64,000 nt of DNA, from the NCBI GenBank assembly GCA_965248035.1, contig OZ252054.1, positions 1,674,001-1,738,000 on the forward strand, read 5' to 3'. Below are positions 26,248 to 36,258 of the stretch, piece by piece; the first letter of the stretch is position 1, and every line of letters starts with the position of its first letter. Source of the stretch: BJGV01 sp964194745. Lineage in GTDB: Bacteria; Pseudomonadota; Gammaproteobacteria; Burkholderiales; Nitrosomonadaceae. The position numbers and the translations under genes are program-made. Under the pieces are notes generated by a model, which was not told the DNA's origin, searched no databases, and saw only the letters and a list, made by a program, of their open reading frames with translations.

Positions 26248-27536
26248 CCCAGCTAACCCAGATACTTCCGCCTGGAATACTTCTCCCCGGGGTAAATCCG
26301 TCCGACCCAGATAACTGGCGGCTTGGCCATTACGAACAGCGAGAGGGGTATGCCGCACTAAGAAAGATTCTGGCCGAAAAGATTCCGCCAGATAAAATTA
26401 TCGAGGAGGTGAAGAAATCAGCGCTACGTGGACGAGGTGGGGCAGGCTTTCCAACCGGATTGAAGTGGAGCTTCATGCCCAAACAGTATGAAGGTGACAA
26501 ATACCTAGTATGCAATTCCGACGAGGGTGAGCCTGGCACCTTCAAGGATCGTGACATCATGCATCACAATCCGCATATTCTGATAGAAGGAATGGCCATT
26601 GGTGCCTACGCAATGGGTATCAGGACTGGCTACAATTACGTTCATGGTGAAATCTGGGACACATACGAGCGCATGGAGGAGGCAATAGATGAAGCGCGTG
26701 CTGCAGGTTTATTAGGTGAGGACTTATTAGGTTCCGGTTTCAGTTTTCAGCTTTACAATCATCATGGCTACGGGTCATATATTTGCGGTGAGGAAACCGC
26801 ACTACTGGAGTCGCTTGAGGGTAAGAAAGGAATGCCGCGTTTCAAACCACCATTTCCTGCGAGCTTTGGTCTCTATGGCAAACCAACCACTATCAATAAT
26901 ACTGAAACGTTTGCTGCGGTACCTTGGATCATCCGAAACGGTGGAGAGGAGTACCTACGGATTGGCAAGCCCAACAACGGTGGTACCAAGATCTTCTCAG
27001 TATCTGGCCATGTCAACAAGCCGGGAAATTACGAAGTACCACTGGGCACACCCTTTGTGAAACTACTGGAAATGGCAGGTGGCATGCGCGACGGAAGAAA
27101 GCTAAAAGGGTGTATTCCTGGCGGTTCATCTATGCCGGTACTGCCCGGTGACATTATGATGCAGACTGATATGGATTTCGACTCGATTGCTAAGGCCGGA
27201 TCCATGCTGGGTTCCGGTGCGGTCATCATTATGGATGACACCACCTGCATGGTGAGAGCGCTAGAACGGCTGGCGTACTTTTATTTCGAGGAATCCTGTG
27301 GTCAGTGCACACCGTGCCGCGAGGGCACTGGCTGGCTCTATCGTGTGATACATCGTATTGAGACCGGCAAGGGACGAATGGAAGATCTAGATCTTCTCAA
27401 CAATGTTGCCGACAACATTGAGGGGCGAACAATTTGTGCACTGGGGGATGCGGCGGCGATGCCGGTGCGTGCCATGATAGAGCATTTTCGTGACGAGTTT
27501 GAGTACCATATTGAACACAAGAAATGTATGGTGTAG
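26244..27536 (+). CDS. nuoF: NADH-quinone oxidoreductase subunit F (NADH-binding)
   Basis: It binds NADH and FMN and carries a [4Fe-4S] cluster, the entry point of electrons. It has 430 residues. The glycine-rich site GRGGAGFPTGLKW lies at about 64-76. The second nucleotide motif, YICGEETALLESLEG, is near 180. Cluster ligands are in ESCGQCTPCREGTGW near 350 and a further Cys in TICALGDAAA. It overlaps nuoE by 4 bp. A 90-bp gap follows before nuoG, the widest early gap in the operon apart from nuoM. Confidence 0.98.
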   Translation: MTQLTQILPPGILLPGVNPSDPDNWRLGHYEQREGYAALRKILAEKIPPDKIIEEVKKSALRGRGGAGFPTGLKWSFMPKQYEGDKYLVCNSDEGEPGTFKDRDIMHHNPHILIEGMAIGAYAMGIRTGYNYVHGEIWDTYERMEEAIDEARAAGLLGEDLLGSGFSFQLYNHHGYGSYICGEETALLESLEGKKGMPRFKPPFPASFGLYGKPTTINNTETFAAVPWIIRNGGEEYLRIGKPNNGGTKIFSVSGHVNKPGNYEVPLGTPFVKLLEMAGGMRDGRKLKGCIPGGSSMPVLPGDIMMQTDMDFDSIAKAGSMLGSGAVIIMDDTTCMVRALERLAYFYFEESCGQCTPCREGTGWLYRVIHRIETGKGRMEDLDLLNNVADNIEGRTICALGDAAAMPVRAMIEHFRDEFEYHIEHKKCMV

Positions 27537-27626
27537 TGCACATGCTCACCGATAGTATGAAGCGAGTAAAGTGTGTCATTATTTGTTATCTGTGATTACG
27601 TGTAGTTAATCCAAGAATTTTGCCCA

Positions 27627-30032
27627 ATGATAAATATTGAAATCGACGGTAAGCAGGTATCGGTACCCAAGGGTGGAACCGTCATGGATGGTGCCAATCA
27701 GCTAGGTATATATATCCCGTATTTCTGTTATCACAAGAAACTGTCTATTGTTGCTAACTGTCGCATGTGCCTAGTGCAGGTGGAGAAGGCGCCCAAGCCC
27801 TTACCGGCCTGCGCTACATTTGCTATGGAAGGAATGAAGGTATCCACGCATAGTGAACAGGCGATTACGGCACAGAAAGGAGTGATGGAGTTTCTGCTCA
27901 TCAACCATCCGCTGGATTGTCCAATTTGTGACCAAGGAGGTGAATGTCAGTTGCAAGATCTGGCAGTAGGTTATGGGGAAAGCGCATCACGATATACAGA
28001 ACCTAAACGCGTAGTGGTGAATAAAAATCTTGGTTCACTTATTTCCACCGATATGACTCGTTGCATCCATTGTACGCGTTGCGTACGTTTCGGCCAGGAA
28101 ATTGCTGGCATCATGGAACTAGGTATGATTGGTCGTAGTGAACATGCTGAAATCTTGTCGTTTGTTGGCAGTACAGTGGATTCGGAGTTATCTGGCAACA
28201 TGATTGATCTTTGTCCGGTGGGTGCACTTGTCAGTAAGCCGTTCCGATATTCTGCTCGTACTTGGGAACTATCGCGTAGAAAGTCTATAAGCCCACATTG
28301 TGGTCTCGGCACAAACCTAATAGTACAGGTGAAGCAGAATCGTGTAATGCGTGTATTACCGCGTGATAATGAAGAGGTCAACGAGTGCTGGTTATCGGAC
28401 AAAGACCGTTTTTCCTACGAGGGGCTTAATTCTGAAGATCGTCTGACCACACCTATGATGAAGCACGATGGACAATGGCAGGAGTGTGACTGGCAAACTG
28501 CGCTTGAATTCATTGCTAACGGGCTGAAAGCGACAAAAGAAAAATACGGCGCGCAGAGTATCGGTGCGTTGGCTTCCCCTCACAGTACCCTAGAAGAACT
28601 ATATCTGCTACAAAAGCTTATACGGGGTCTGGGTAGTGAAAATATAGATCATCGGTTACGCCAATCTGACTTTCGTGCGGATAGTCATTTGCAAGGTGTG
28701 CCCTGGTTAGGAATGAGTATTGCCGACACTTCAGAACTAAAATCAGTGCTGGTTATAGGCAGCAACTTGCGTAAGGATCATCCTCTCATCGCGCAGCGTT
28801 TTCGTCAGGCGGTAAAGCGGGGGGCGGAATTGAATCTGATAAACCTTGTGAATGACGATTTACTTCTAGAAGTAGCTAATCAAGCCATCATTTCGCCTTC
28901 TAAAATGGTTGCGATGCTGGCACAAGTTTTGCAAGTTATAGTTGAGTCAAAGGGTGTAGGGGTTCCTGATGCCGTGAAGTCTGTGGTAGGAGCAGTTGAT
29001 GACGTAACTGATACCGCACGTTTAATGGCAGTCAGTCTCATGAATAATAAGCCAGCTGCAGTTTTTCTCGGTAATTTGACGCAGCATCACCCTCAATATG
29101 CAGACATCCATATACTGGCACAGCATATAGCACAACTTTCAGAAGCAAATTTCGGCATGTTGGGTGAGGCTGCAAACAGTGTTGGTGCCTACCTAGCCGG
29201 GGCGGTGCCTGTGAGTAGCTCTTTGGGAGCGTCGTCGAATAGTGGGCATAACGCTTCGCAAATGTTGGGAATGAATGTAGATGAACCTAGTATTGAACCG
29301 TGCCGAGCTTATGTGCTGTTAAATCTAGAGCCAGAGCTCGATACTTATAATCCCCAAGCTGCAATGAAAACATTGGATGCAACGGAATTGGTTGTTGTGG
29401 TGAGTACGTACAAGATCAATGCCTCTACTTGTATCGATTACGCTGACGTGATGCTCCCAATTGCTCCATTTACTGAAACTTCTGGTACTTTTATCAACAC
29501 AGAAGGTCGTGCGCAAAGCTTTAATGGGGTAGTAACCCCATTGGGGGACACACGTCCAGCATGGAAAATATTGAGAGTGTTGGGCAACCTGCTAGAACTT
29601 GAGGGTTTTGATTTTGAAACATCGGAACAAGTATTCGCGGAGATTATTCCCCCCGGGAGTGATATCAGAAGGCATCTGGATAATAAGTTAAAGAACTTTG
29701 CCGTAAGCGAAGTAAGACAAGAAAGTGACGGAATCCAGCGTATTGGCGAAGTACCCATTTATCAGGCTGATCCCATTGTGCGCCGTGCTGAATCGTTGCA
29801 ACTCACCCGTGACGCAAGTGTGCCAGTAGCATGGATGTCAGGTGAAATGCTAGAGAAACTAGGGGTGTGTGGGGGTGACAAAGTAGGACTAAAGCAAGGT
29901 GAGGGTGAAGTGCATTTGCGAGCGGCCTGTGATGACAAACTTCCAACCAACTGTGTTCGCTTAGCTTCTGCACACCCACTGACTGCAACGCTGGGAGATA
30001 TGTTTGGTGAAATTATAGTAAAAAAATTGTGA
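27627..30032 (+). CDS. nuoG: NADH-quinone oxidoreductase subunit G
   Basis: The large Fe-S subunit of the NADH module. It has 801 residues. The N-terminal ferredoxin domain has Cys in CYHKK, CRMC and the following CATF. Next come the His-type cluster site in HPLDCPICDQGGEC and the CIHCTRC site of a [4Fe-4S] cluster. The remainder is a molybdopterin-oxidoreductase-like domain without the cofactor function. The ATG at 27627 has no strong ribosome site. The C-terminal half is less conserved than the rest, which is usual for NuoG. Confidence 0.97.
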   Translation: MINIEIDGKQVSVPKGGTVMDGANQLGIYIPYFCYHKKLSIVANCRMCLVQVEKAPKPLPACATFAMEGMKVSTHSEQAITAQKGVMEFLLINHPLDCPICDQGGECQLQDLAVGYGESASRYTEPKRVVVNKNLGSLISTDMTRCIHCTRCVRFGQEIAGIMELGMIGRSEHAEILSFVGSTVDSELSGNMIDLCPVGALVSKPFRYSARTWELSRRKSISPHCGLGTNLIVQVKQNRVMRVLPRDNEEVNECWLSDKDRFSYEGLNSEDRLTTPMMKHDGQWQECDWQTALEFIANGLKATKEKYGAQSIGALASPHSTLEELYLLQKLIRGLGSENIDHRLRQSDFRADSHLQGVPWLGMSIADTSELKSVLVIGSNLRKDHPLIAQRFRQAVKRGAELNLINLVNDDLLLEVANQAIISPSKMVAMLAQVLQVIVESKGVGVPDAVKSVVGAVDDVTDTARLMAVSLMNNKPAAVFLGNLTQHHPQYADIHILAQHIAQLSEANFGMLGEAANSVGAYLAGAVPVSSSLGASSNSGHNASQMLGMNVDEPSIEPCRAYVLLNLEPELDTYNPQAAMKTLDATELVVVVSTYKINASTCIDYADVMLPIAPFTETSGTFINTEGRAQSFNGVVTPLGDTRPAWKILRVLGNLLELEGFDFETSEQVFAEIIPPGSDIRRHLDNKLKNFAVSEVRQESDGIQRIGEVPIYQADPIVRRAESLQLTRDASVPVAWMSGEMLEKLGVCGGDKVGLKQGEGEVHLRAACDDKLPTNCVRLASAHPLTATLGDMFGEIIVKKL

Positions 30033-30054
30033 TGGGCAAGATCAAGGCTCTTTG

Positions 30055-31155
30055 ATGGTATACGCACAACAATTATTCGGACAGTTTTTCGGGACAGAAT
30101 GGGGGCTGATGCTATTCTCGCTTACCAAGAGTTTGCTATTAATCTTCGCTATTGTGCTCCCGTTGTTACTTGGTGTGGCTTATCTCACGTTAGCAGAGCG
30201 TAAGGTTATTGCTTTCATGCAGATTCGTGTCGGACCTAATCGGGTAACTTTTTTCGGTATTCCATGGTTGGCTGGATGGGGGCAACCTATTGCTGATGCG
30301 GTCAAGGCAATGATGAAAGAAATCATTGTGCCTAATGGTGCCAACAAGTTTCTGTTTGTGCTGGCGCCAGTTCTGACTATCGCACCTGCACTAGCGGCAT
30401 GGGCAGTAGTGCCATTTTCACCAGAAATGGTTCTAGCAGACATCAATGCTGGATTGCTTTACATTTTAGCGATGACTTCAATGGGTGTTTATGGCGTTAT
30501 CATTGCAGGCTGGGCATCCAACTCCAAGTATGCTTTTCTTGGCACAATGCGTACTGCTGCGCAGCTTGTCTCGTACGAACTAGCAATGGGATTTGCGCTG
30601 GTATGCGTGCTGATGATGTCGCAGAGTCTAAATTTAGGTGATATCGTCAAAGGTCAGCAAGGCGGAAGTCTTATTAACTGGTATTTGATTCCATTGTTTC
30701 CCATGTTTCTAGTGTATTTCATTTCTGGTGTGGCAGAGACTAACCGTGCTCCATTCGATGTGGCTGAAGGGGAGTCAGAAATAGTTGCTGGCTTCCATGT
30801 TGAGTACTCTGGTATGGCTTTTACAGTATTTTTCCTGGCGGAGTACGCCAATATGATTCTGGTAGCGACCCTTGCTAGCATCATGTTTTTAGGTGGTTGG
30901 TTGCCACCGTTTAATATAGTGCCATTTACTCTGATTCCTGGTTTTATCTGGTTGCTGTTAAAAATTGCGTTTTTGCTATTTTGTTTCTTCTGGTTTCGTG
31001 CAACTTTTCCACGTTATCGCTATGATCAGATCATGCGCCTGGGCTGGAAAGTATTCATCCCCATCACGCTGGTGTGGATTGTTCTACTGGGTGGGCTGAT
31101 GCAACTACCATCGTCGGTTCTGGGTATGTTCCCGCTCAATTTGTGGTTTCATTGA
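30055..31155 (+). CDS. nuoH: NADH-quinone oxidoreductase subunit H
   Basis: The membrane subunit that shapes the quinone channel at the arm junction. It has 366 residues and eight or more membrane helices. Conserved loops are visible: AERKVIAFMQIRVGPNRV near residues 48-65, the acidic AETNRAPFDVAEGESEIV near 230, and GGWLPPFN. The ATG at 30055 follows a possible TTG start one codon earlier. It lies 22 bp downstream of nuoG. Confidence 0.97.
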   Translation: MVYAQQLFGQFFGTEWGLMLFSLTKSLLLIFAIVLPLLLGVAYLTLAERKVIAFMQIRVGPNRVTFFGIPWLAGWGQPIADAVKAMMKEIIVPNGANKFLFVLAPVLTIAPALAAWAVVPFSPEMVLADINAGLLYILAMTSMGVYGVIIAGWASNSKYAFLGTMRTAAQLVSYELAMGFALVCVLMMSQSLNLGDIVKGQQGGSLINWYLIPLFPMFLVYFISGVAETNRAPFDVAEGESEIVAGFHVEYSGMAFTVFFLAEYANMILVATLASIMFLGGWLPPFNIVPFTLIPGFIWLLLKIAFLLFCFFWFRATFPRYRYDQIMRLGWKVFIPITLVWIVLLGGLMQLPSSVLGMFPLNLWFH

Positions 31156-31169
31156 GACAGGAGAGATTG

Positions 31170-31658
31170 GTGAATCGTATTAAGGACTTTTTCAGTACTT
31201 TTCTGTTGTTTGAGCTGCTCAAAGGTATGGTGCTTACTGGACGATATTTATTTGCACGAAAAATTACGATACATTTTCCTGAAGAAAAGACGCCACAATC
31301 GCCTCGCTTCCGCGGTTTACATGCATTGCGTCGATATCCTAATGGGGAAGAACGTTGTATTGCTTGCAACCTATGTGAAGCAGTATGTCCACCACTTGCG
31401 ATTACTATTGATTCTGAGCAACGTGACGATAGTACGCGTCGTACCACTCGCTACGATATCGATCTTACCAAGTGTATATTCTGTGGCTTCTGTGAGGAAG
31501 CTTGTCCGGTAGATGCGATTGTTGAGACTCGTATTCTCGAATATCACGGTGAGAAACGAGGCGACCTAATCTATACCAAGGAAATGCTTCTGGCGGTGGG
31601 AGATAGGTATGAAGAACAGATAGCGAAGGATAGAGAAACGGATGCGGCTTATCGGTAA
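31170..31658 (+). CDS. nuoI: NADH-quinone oxidoreductase subunit I
   Basis: A ferredoxin-like subunit carrying clusters N6a and N6b between NuoG and NuoB. It has 162 residues. The ligands are Cys 63, 66, 69 and 73 (CIACNLCEAVC) and Cys 102, 105, 108 and 112 (CIFCGFCEEAC). The amphipathic N-terminal helix is typical. A longer reading overlaps nuoH. I chose GTG at 31170 because it sits 6 nt after AGGAG and gives the usual MNRIKDFF start. Confidence 0.96.
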   Translation: MNRIKDFFSTFLLFELLKGMVLTGRYLFARKITIHFPEEKTPQSPRFRGLHALRRYPNGEERCIACNLCEAVCPPLAITIDSEQRDDSTRRTTRYDIDLTKCIFCGFCEEACPVDAIVETRILEYHGEKRGDLIYTKEMLLAVGDRYEEQIAKDRETDAAYR

Positions 31659-31675
31659 TTTGTTATTAAGTACAT

Positions 31676-32281
31676 ATGAGCTTTCCAGAAATAAGTTTTT
31701 ATTTTTTTGCGACAGTACTTGTGCTATCTGCGCTAGGTGTTATTACGTCTCGTAACCCGGTGCATGCAGTATTGCTTCTGGTTCTGGCATTTTTTACTTC
31801 TGCAGGATTATGGTTGATGCTAGGTGCGGAGTTTCTTGCAATTACGCTGGTGCTGGTGTACGTGGGGGCAGTAATGGTCCTATTCCTATTTGTGGTAATG
31901 ATGTTGGATATTAATCTTGATCGTCTACGCGAAGGTTTTTGGAAATGGTTTCCATTTGGCGCACTCTTAGCACTAGTAATGGCTGCCGAAGTGGCAATGG
32001 TTCTGATAAATAAGAGCTTTGGTATTGATCAGATGCCCGTACCACCGCCACATGCAGCTGATTACAGTAACACCAAGGAGCTGGGCCGTTTGATTTATAC
32101 CGAATATGTTTATGCGTTTGAATTGGCGGCGGTGATCCTGCTGGTAGCGATGGTTGCTGCTATCGCTTTGACCTTGCGTCGTCGCTCAGGTAGCAAATTT
32201 CTAGACCCAGCTCAACAGGTGGTAGTAAAGCGGAAGGATCGAGTAAGGATAGTTTCGATGCCGTCCGAGAAAAAAGAATAA
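31676..32281 (+). CDS. nuoJ: NADH-quinone oxidoreductase subunit J
   Basis: A membrane subunit that helps couple quinone reduction to proton pumping. The 201-residue protein has five predicted membrane segments. Conserved stretches include SRNPVHAVLLLVLAFF near residues 25-40 and VYVGAVMVLFLFVVMML near 61-77. The ATG at 31676 is 17 bp after nuoI. The charged C-terminal tail (KRKDRVRIVSMPSEKKE) lies outside the membrane part and is variable in the family. Confidence 0.97.
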   Translation: MSFPEISFYFFATVLVLSALGVITSRNPVHAVLLLVLAFFTSAGLWLMLGAEFLAITLVLVYVGAVMVLFLFVVMMLDINLDRLREGFWKWFPFGALLALVMAAEVAMVLINKSFGIDQMPVPPPHAADYSNTKELGRLIYTEYVYAFELAAVILLVAMVAAIALTLRRRSGSKFLDPAQQVVVKRKDRVRIVSMPSEKKE

Positions 32282-32332
32282 TAGCAATCTATAAACCATG
32301 TTTTGGTGTTATTCAAATAAGGGGTGGTTCAT

Positions 32333-32638
32333 TTGGTATCGTTGTCTCATTACCTAGTACTTGGTGCGATTCTGTTCGCGATTGGTATTGTTGGCATTTT
32401 CCTTAACAGGAAGAATGTGATTATTCTGTTGATGGCTATTGAACTGATGTTACTAGCGGTAAATATGAATTTTGTAGCGTTCTCGCATTATCTGCAGGAT
32501 CCATCTGGGCAGATTTTCGTATTTTTTATTCTTACTGTAGCAGCAGCGGAGTCTGCTGTTGGCCTAGCGATATTGGTAGTGTTGTTTCGAAATTTACGCA
32601 CCATCAATGTAGATGATCTAGATAAACTCAAAGGGTGA
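32333..32638 (+). CDS. nuoK: NADH-quinone oxidoreductase subunit K
   Basis: A small antiporter-like (MrpC-type) membrane subunit. With TTG at 32333 as start it has 101 residues, the normal length, beginning MVSLSHYLVLGAILF. A GTG three codons earlier is possible, but the GGGGTG ribosome site spaces better to the TTG. There are three membrane segments. The conserved membrane Glu are in LMAIELMLLAVN and TVAAAESAVGLA. It lies between nuoJ and nuoL, as usual. Confidence 0.95.
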   Translation: MVSLSHYLVLGAILFAIGIVGIFLNRKNVIILLMAIELMLLAVNMNFVAFSHYLQDPSGQIFVFFILTVAAAESAVGLAILVVLFRNLRTINVDDLDKLKG

Positions 32639-32692
32639 ATTCCGGGTGGTTAAGGACTGGAAGAGAGTACCCGTAACTGAACACTGAATTCC

Positions 32693-34648
32693 ATGATCGA
32701 AATGCAGGAACTTTATTTGCTGGTCCCGATGGCCCCGCTAGCTGGGGCACTTATTGCTGGGTTGTTGGGTCGCCTGATTGGTACGACTTGGAGTCATCGC
32801 GTCACTATTGCATTGATGTTCGTATGTGTGGCTGCGTCTATTATCGTTTTCGTGGATGTTTTAAAGGGTAATGTCTACAACGGCAGTGTTTACACTTGGA
32901 TGACTTCCGGTGTCACTCACTTCGAGATTGGTTTTTTAATTGACCGGCTCTCAGCCTCAATGATGGTAGTGGTGAGCTTTGTGTCTCTTATGGTGCACAT
33001 CTATACCATCGGATACATGCGCGAGGATCCTGGTTATCAGCGGTTTTTTAGCTATATCTCGCTTTTCACTTTCTCGATGCTGATGCTAGTGATGGCTAAT
33101 AATTTCCTTCAGCTTTTCTTCGGTTGGGAAGCGGTGGGATTGGTTTCCTATCTATTGATCGGCTTCTGGTATACCCGTCCGACGGCGATCTATGCCAACT
33201 TGAAAGCTTTTTTAGTCAACCGTGTCGGTGATTTCGGTTTCCTTCTTGGCATTGGTATAGTTTTAATGTATTTCGGAACACTGGATTATGCAACGGTATT
33301 TGCGCAAGCACCACAGATGGCAACCAAGACAATTGAAATCATCCCCGGATTACCGTGGATGCTGATGTCAGTAATATGTATTTTTCTATTCATCGGTGCG
33401 ATGGGCAAGTCCGCACAATTTCCGCTGCATGTATGGCTACCCGACTCTATGGAAGGGCCGACACCGATTTCAGCTTTGATTCATGCAGCAACTATGGTAA
33501 CCGCAGGTATTTTCATGGTGGCACGTATGTCGCCATTGTTTGAACTATCTGATACGGCTCTATCAGTGATACTGGTGATTGGTGGCATTACTACTTTGTT
33601 TATGGCACTGGTGGCGATGGTACAAAATGACATAAAACGTGTAGTGGCATATTCAACCCTATCACAATTAGGTTATATGACGGTGGCATTAGGGGCATCA
33701 GCTTATTCGGCGGCAATATTTCACCTCATGACACACGCATTCTTTAAGTCAGTGCTGTTCCTGGGAGCGGGTTCAGTAATCATAGCATTGCATCACGAAC
33801 AGGATATGCGAAAAATGGGAGGGCTTAAGAAATATATGCCCATTACCTACTGGACTATGTTTTTTGCTGCATTGGCAAATGCCGGAGTTCCTGGTTTCTC
33901 TGGATTTTTCTCTAAGGACGCTATTATTGAGGCGGTACATTTTGCTGCCGTTCCCGGTGCAAATTTTGCGTACGTATGCGTATTAATTACAGTGTTCGTG
34001 ACTGCTTTTTACACGTTCCGTATGTTGTTCATGACTTTTCATGGCAGGCCTTGCATGGATCATCACACTATGGAGTATTTACATGAATCGCCATGGGTGA
34101 TTACTTTGCCACTTATTGTTCTGGTAATACCTACTATTGGCGCAGGCTGGCTAATTGAATCAATGTTATTTGGGGATTATTTTGGTAGCGCTATACAAAT
34201 CGGATCGCAACATGAGGCAATTGCCAAAATGGTGACACAATTTCACGGTGTATGGGTAATGATGACTCATGCGCTTACTACTATGCCATTCTGGTTTTTA
34301 TTGGGCGGGATTTTTACTGCCTGGTATTTTTATATAGTGAAGACCGATTTGCCGGGAAAAATAAAACAAATCTTCGGACCCTTTTATACCTTGCTCGACC
34401 GTAAGTACTATATTGACGAATTATATTCTTGGCTCTTCGCTGGTGGCGTGCGAGCTTTAGGCCGTGGTCTGTGGAAGTTCGGTGACGTAAAGATTATTGA
34501 CGGATTCTTTGTCAATGGTACGGCGCGGGTGGTTGTGTGGACTGCCATGTTGGTGCGTCGCTTCCAGTCGGGCTATATCTATCACTACGCTTTTACCATG
34601 ATCGTCGGTGTATTCGTACTGATAAGTTTGTGGTTGTATCGGACATGA
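32693..34648 (+). CDS. nuoL: NADH-quinone oxidoreductase subunit L
   Basis: The distal antiporter-like proton-pumping subunit. It has 651 residues and about sixteen membrane helices, including the long lateral helix at the C-terminal end. Key segments include NNFLQLFFGWEAVGLVSYLL with the membrane Glu, and GKSAQFPLHVWLPDSMEGPT with the conserved Lys and helix-breaking Pro. The ATG at 32693 is three codons ahead of another ATG. Either could start. Confidence 0.97.
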   Translation: MIEMQELYLLVPMAPLAGALIAGLLGRLIGTTWSHRVTIALMFVCVAASIIVFVDVLKGNVYNGSVYTWMTSGVTHFEIGFLIDRLSASMMVVVSFVSLMVHIYTIGYMREDPGYQRFFSYISLFTFSMLMLVMANNFLQLFFGWEAVGLVSYLLIGFWYTRPTAIYANLKAFLVNRVGDFGFLLGIGIVLMYFGTLDYATVFAQAPQMATKTIEIIPGLPWMLMSVICIFLFIGAMGKSAQFPLHVWLPDSMEGPTPISALIHAATMVTAGIFMVARMSPLFELSDTALSVILVIGGITTLFMALVAMVQNDIKRVVAYSTLSQLGYMTVALGASAYSAAIFHLMTHAFFKSVLFLGAGSVIIALHHEQDMRKMGGLKKYMPITYWTMFFAALANAGVPGFSGFFSKDAIIEAVHFAAVPGANFAYVCVLITVFVTAFYTFRMLFMTFHGRPCMDHHTMEYLHESPWVITLPLIVLVIPTIGAGWLIESMLFGDYFGSAIQIGSQHEAIAKMVTQFHGVWVMMTHALTTMPFWFLLGGIFTAWYFYIVKTDLPGKIKQIFGPFYTLLDRKYYIDELYSWLFAGGVRALGRGLWKFGDVKIIDGFFVNGTARVVVWTAMLVRRFQSGYIYHYAFTMIVGVFVLISLWLYRT

Positions 34649-34730
34649 CAGAACGAACAGCAAGGTAGAGAGCGCCGTGTTCTCCCAGCTTACAGCCTAA
34701 CTACGCGTCAATAAATAAAACGGAATAAAT

Positions 34731-36215
34731 ATGTTGTTTGGTTTTCCCCTATTAAGTTTGGTTATCTGGCTGCCAATTTTTATTGGTGTTGTAGTGTTTG
34801 CCACCGGCGGTGACCGCAATGCTCGATTGGCAAAGTGGCTGGCGCTGATAGGATCGGTATTGAGTTTACTAGTGGCAATTCCGCTATATACCCAGTTTGA
34901 TCCAATCATGAGCGGCATGCAATTCGTTGAATACCATGCCTGGATCGAACGTTTTAACGTTCATTATCACCTGGGCGTAGATGGCATCGCTATACCATTA
35001 ATTCTGCTTAACTGTTTTACTACACCACTGGTAGTGATAGCCGGGTGGCAGGTAATAAGCAACCGGGTGTCCCAATATATGGGTGCGTTTCTTGTCATGT
35101 CTGGAATTGTCAACGGTGTATTTTCATCACTTGACGCAATTTTGTTTTTCGTATTCTGGGAAACATCGCTAATTCCCATGTTTCTTATTATTGGTATTTG
35201 GGGTGGTCCTAATCGTGTGTATGCGGCGATCAAGTTCTTTCTTTACACACTTATGGGTTCCTTACTGATGCTAGTAGCATTTATTTATCTTTATAACGTT
35301 TCTGGTGGCAGTTTCTCGATACTTGATTATCACAAGCTACCGTTGCCGCTAGCCCCTCAAATTCTGATATTTGTCGCTTTTTTAACAGCATTCGCAGTCA
35401 AGGTGCCAATGTGGCCGGTACATACTTGGTTACCAGATGCGCATGTAGAAGCACCCACGGGCGGTTCAGTGGTATTGGCAGCCATATTATTAAAACTGGG
35501 TGGTTACGGTTTTTTGCGGTTTTCCCTGCCAATTGTGCCAGATGCTAGTCAGTATCTTTCAGGCATGATGATAGGGTTGTCATTGATCGCGGTTGTATAC
35601 ATCGGACTAGTTGCACTAGTACAGGCAGACATGAAAAAGCTCATCGCCTATGCATCAGTTTCGCATATGGGATTCGTCACATTAGGATTCTTTTTATTTA
35701 ATGCTTTAGGAATCGAGGGCGCAATGGTACAAATCATTTCGCACGGTTTCATTTCCGGCGCGATGTTTCTTTGCGTGGGGGTGATGTACGATCGATTACA
35801 TTCGCGCCAAATTTCTGATTATGGTGGTGTAGTCAACAAAATGCCTATATTTGCTGCGTTCTTTATGTTGTTCGCATTGGCGAATGCTGGATTACCGGGT
35901 ACCAGCGGTTTTGTCGGAGAATTCATGGTAATTATGGCGGCAATTAAGGTTAATTTCTGGTATGCATTTTTCGCTGCTACCACGCTGGTTTTTGGCGCAG
36001 CCTATACTCTGTGGATGTATAAGAGAGTAGTGTTTGGTGCGGTAGCTAGTCCTGGTGTGGAAGGGTTGAAGGACGTTACCGGGCGAGAGATTTTGATATT
36101 GTCGATTCTAGCAACGGCGGTGCTATGGATGGGAGTTTACCCACTGCCGTTGACGGAAATGATGCATACCACGGTTGATGACCTGCTGGCGCACATAGCG
36201 CACAGCAAATTATAA
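34731..36215 (+). CDS. nuoM: NADH-quinone oxidoreductase subunit M
   Basis: The middle antiporter-like subunit of the membrane arm. It has 494 residues and about fourteen membrane helices. It shows DAILFFVFWETSLIPMFLII with the conserved membrane Glu near residue 144, and AVKVPMWPVHTWLPDAHVEAP with the conserved Lys. It begins at ATG 34731, 82 bp after nuoL. That gap has no sign of a promoter. Confidence 0.97.
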   Translation: MLFGFPLLSLVIWLPIFIGVVVFATGGDRNARLAKWLALIGSVLSLLVAIPLYTQFDPIMSGMQFVEYHAWIERFNVHYHLGVDGIAIPLILLNCFTTPLVVIAGWQVISNRVSQYMGAFLVMSGIVNGVFSSLDAILFFVFWETSLIPMFLIIGIWGGPNRVYAAIKFFLYTLMGSLLMLVAFIYLYNVSGGSFSILDYHKLPLPLAPQILIFVAFLTAFAVKVPMWPVHTWLPDAHVEAPTGGSVVLAAILLKLGGYGFLRFSLPIVPDASQYLSGMMIGLSLIAVVYIGLVALVQADMKKLIAYASVSHMGFVTLGFFLFNALGIEGAMVQIISHGFISGAMFLCVGVMYDRLHSRQISDYGGVVNKMPIFAAFFMLFALANAGLPGTSGFVGEFMVIMAAIKVNFWYAFFAATTLVFGAAYTLWMYKRVVFGAVASPGVEGLKDVTGREILILSILATAVLWMGVYPLPLTEMMHTTVDDLLAHIAHSKL

Positions 36216-36258
36216 CTGAAACAAGATACGATTCCTTTGCTCCGTTTAAGGATGATTG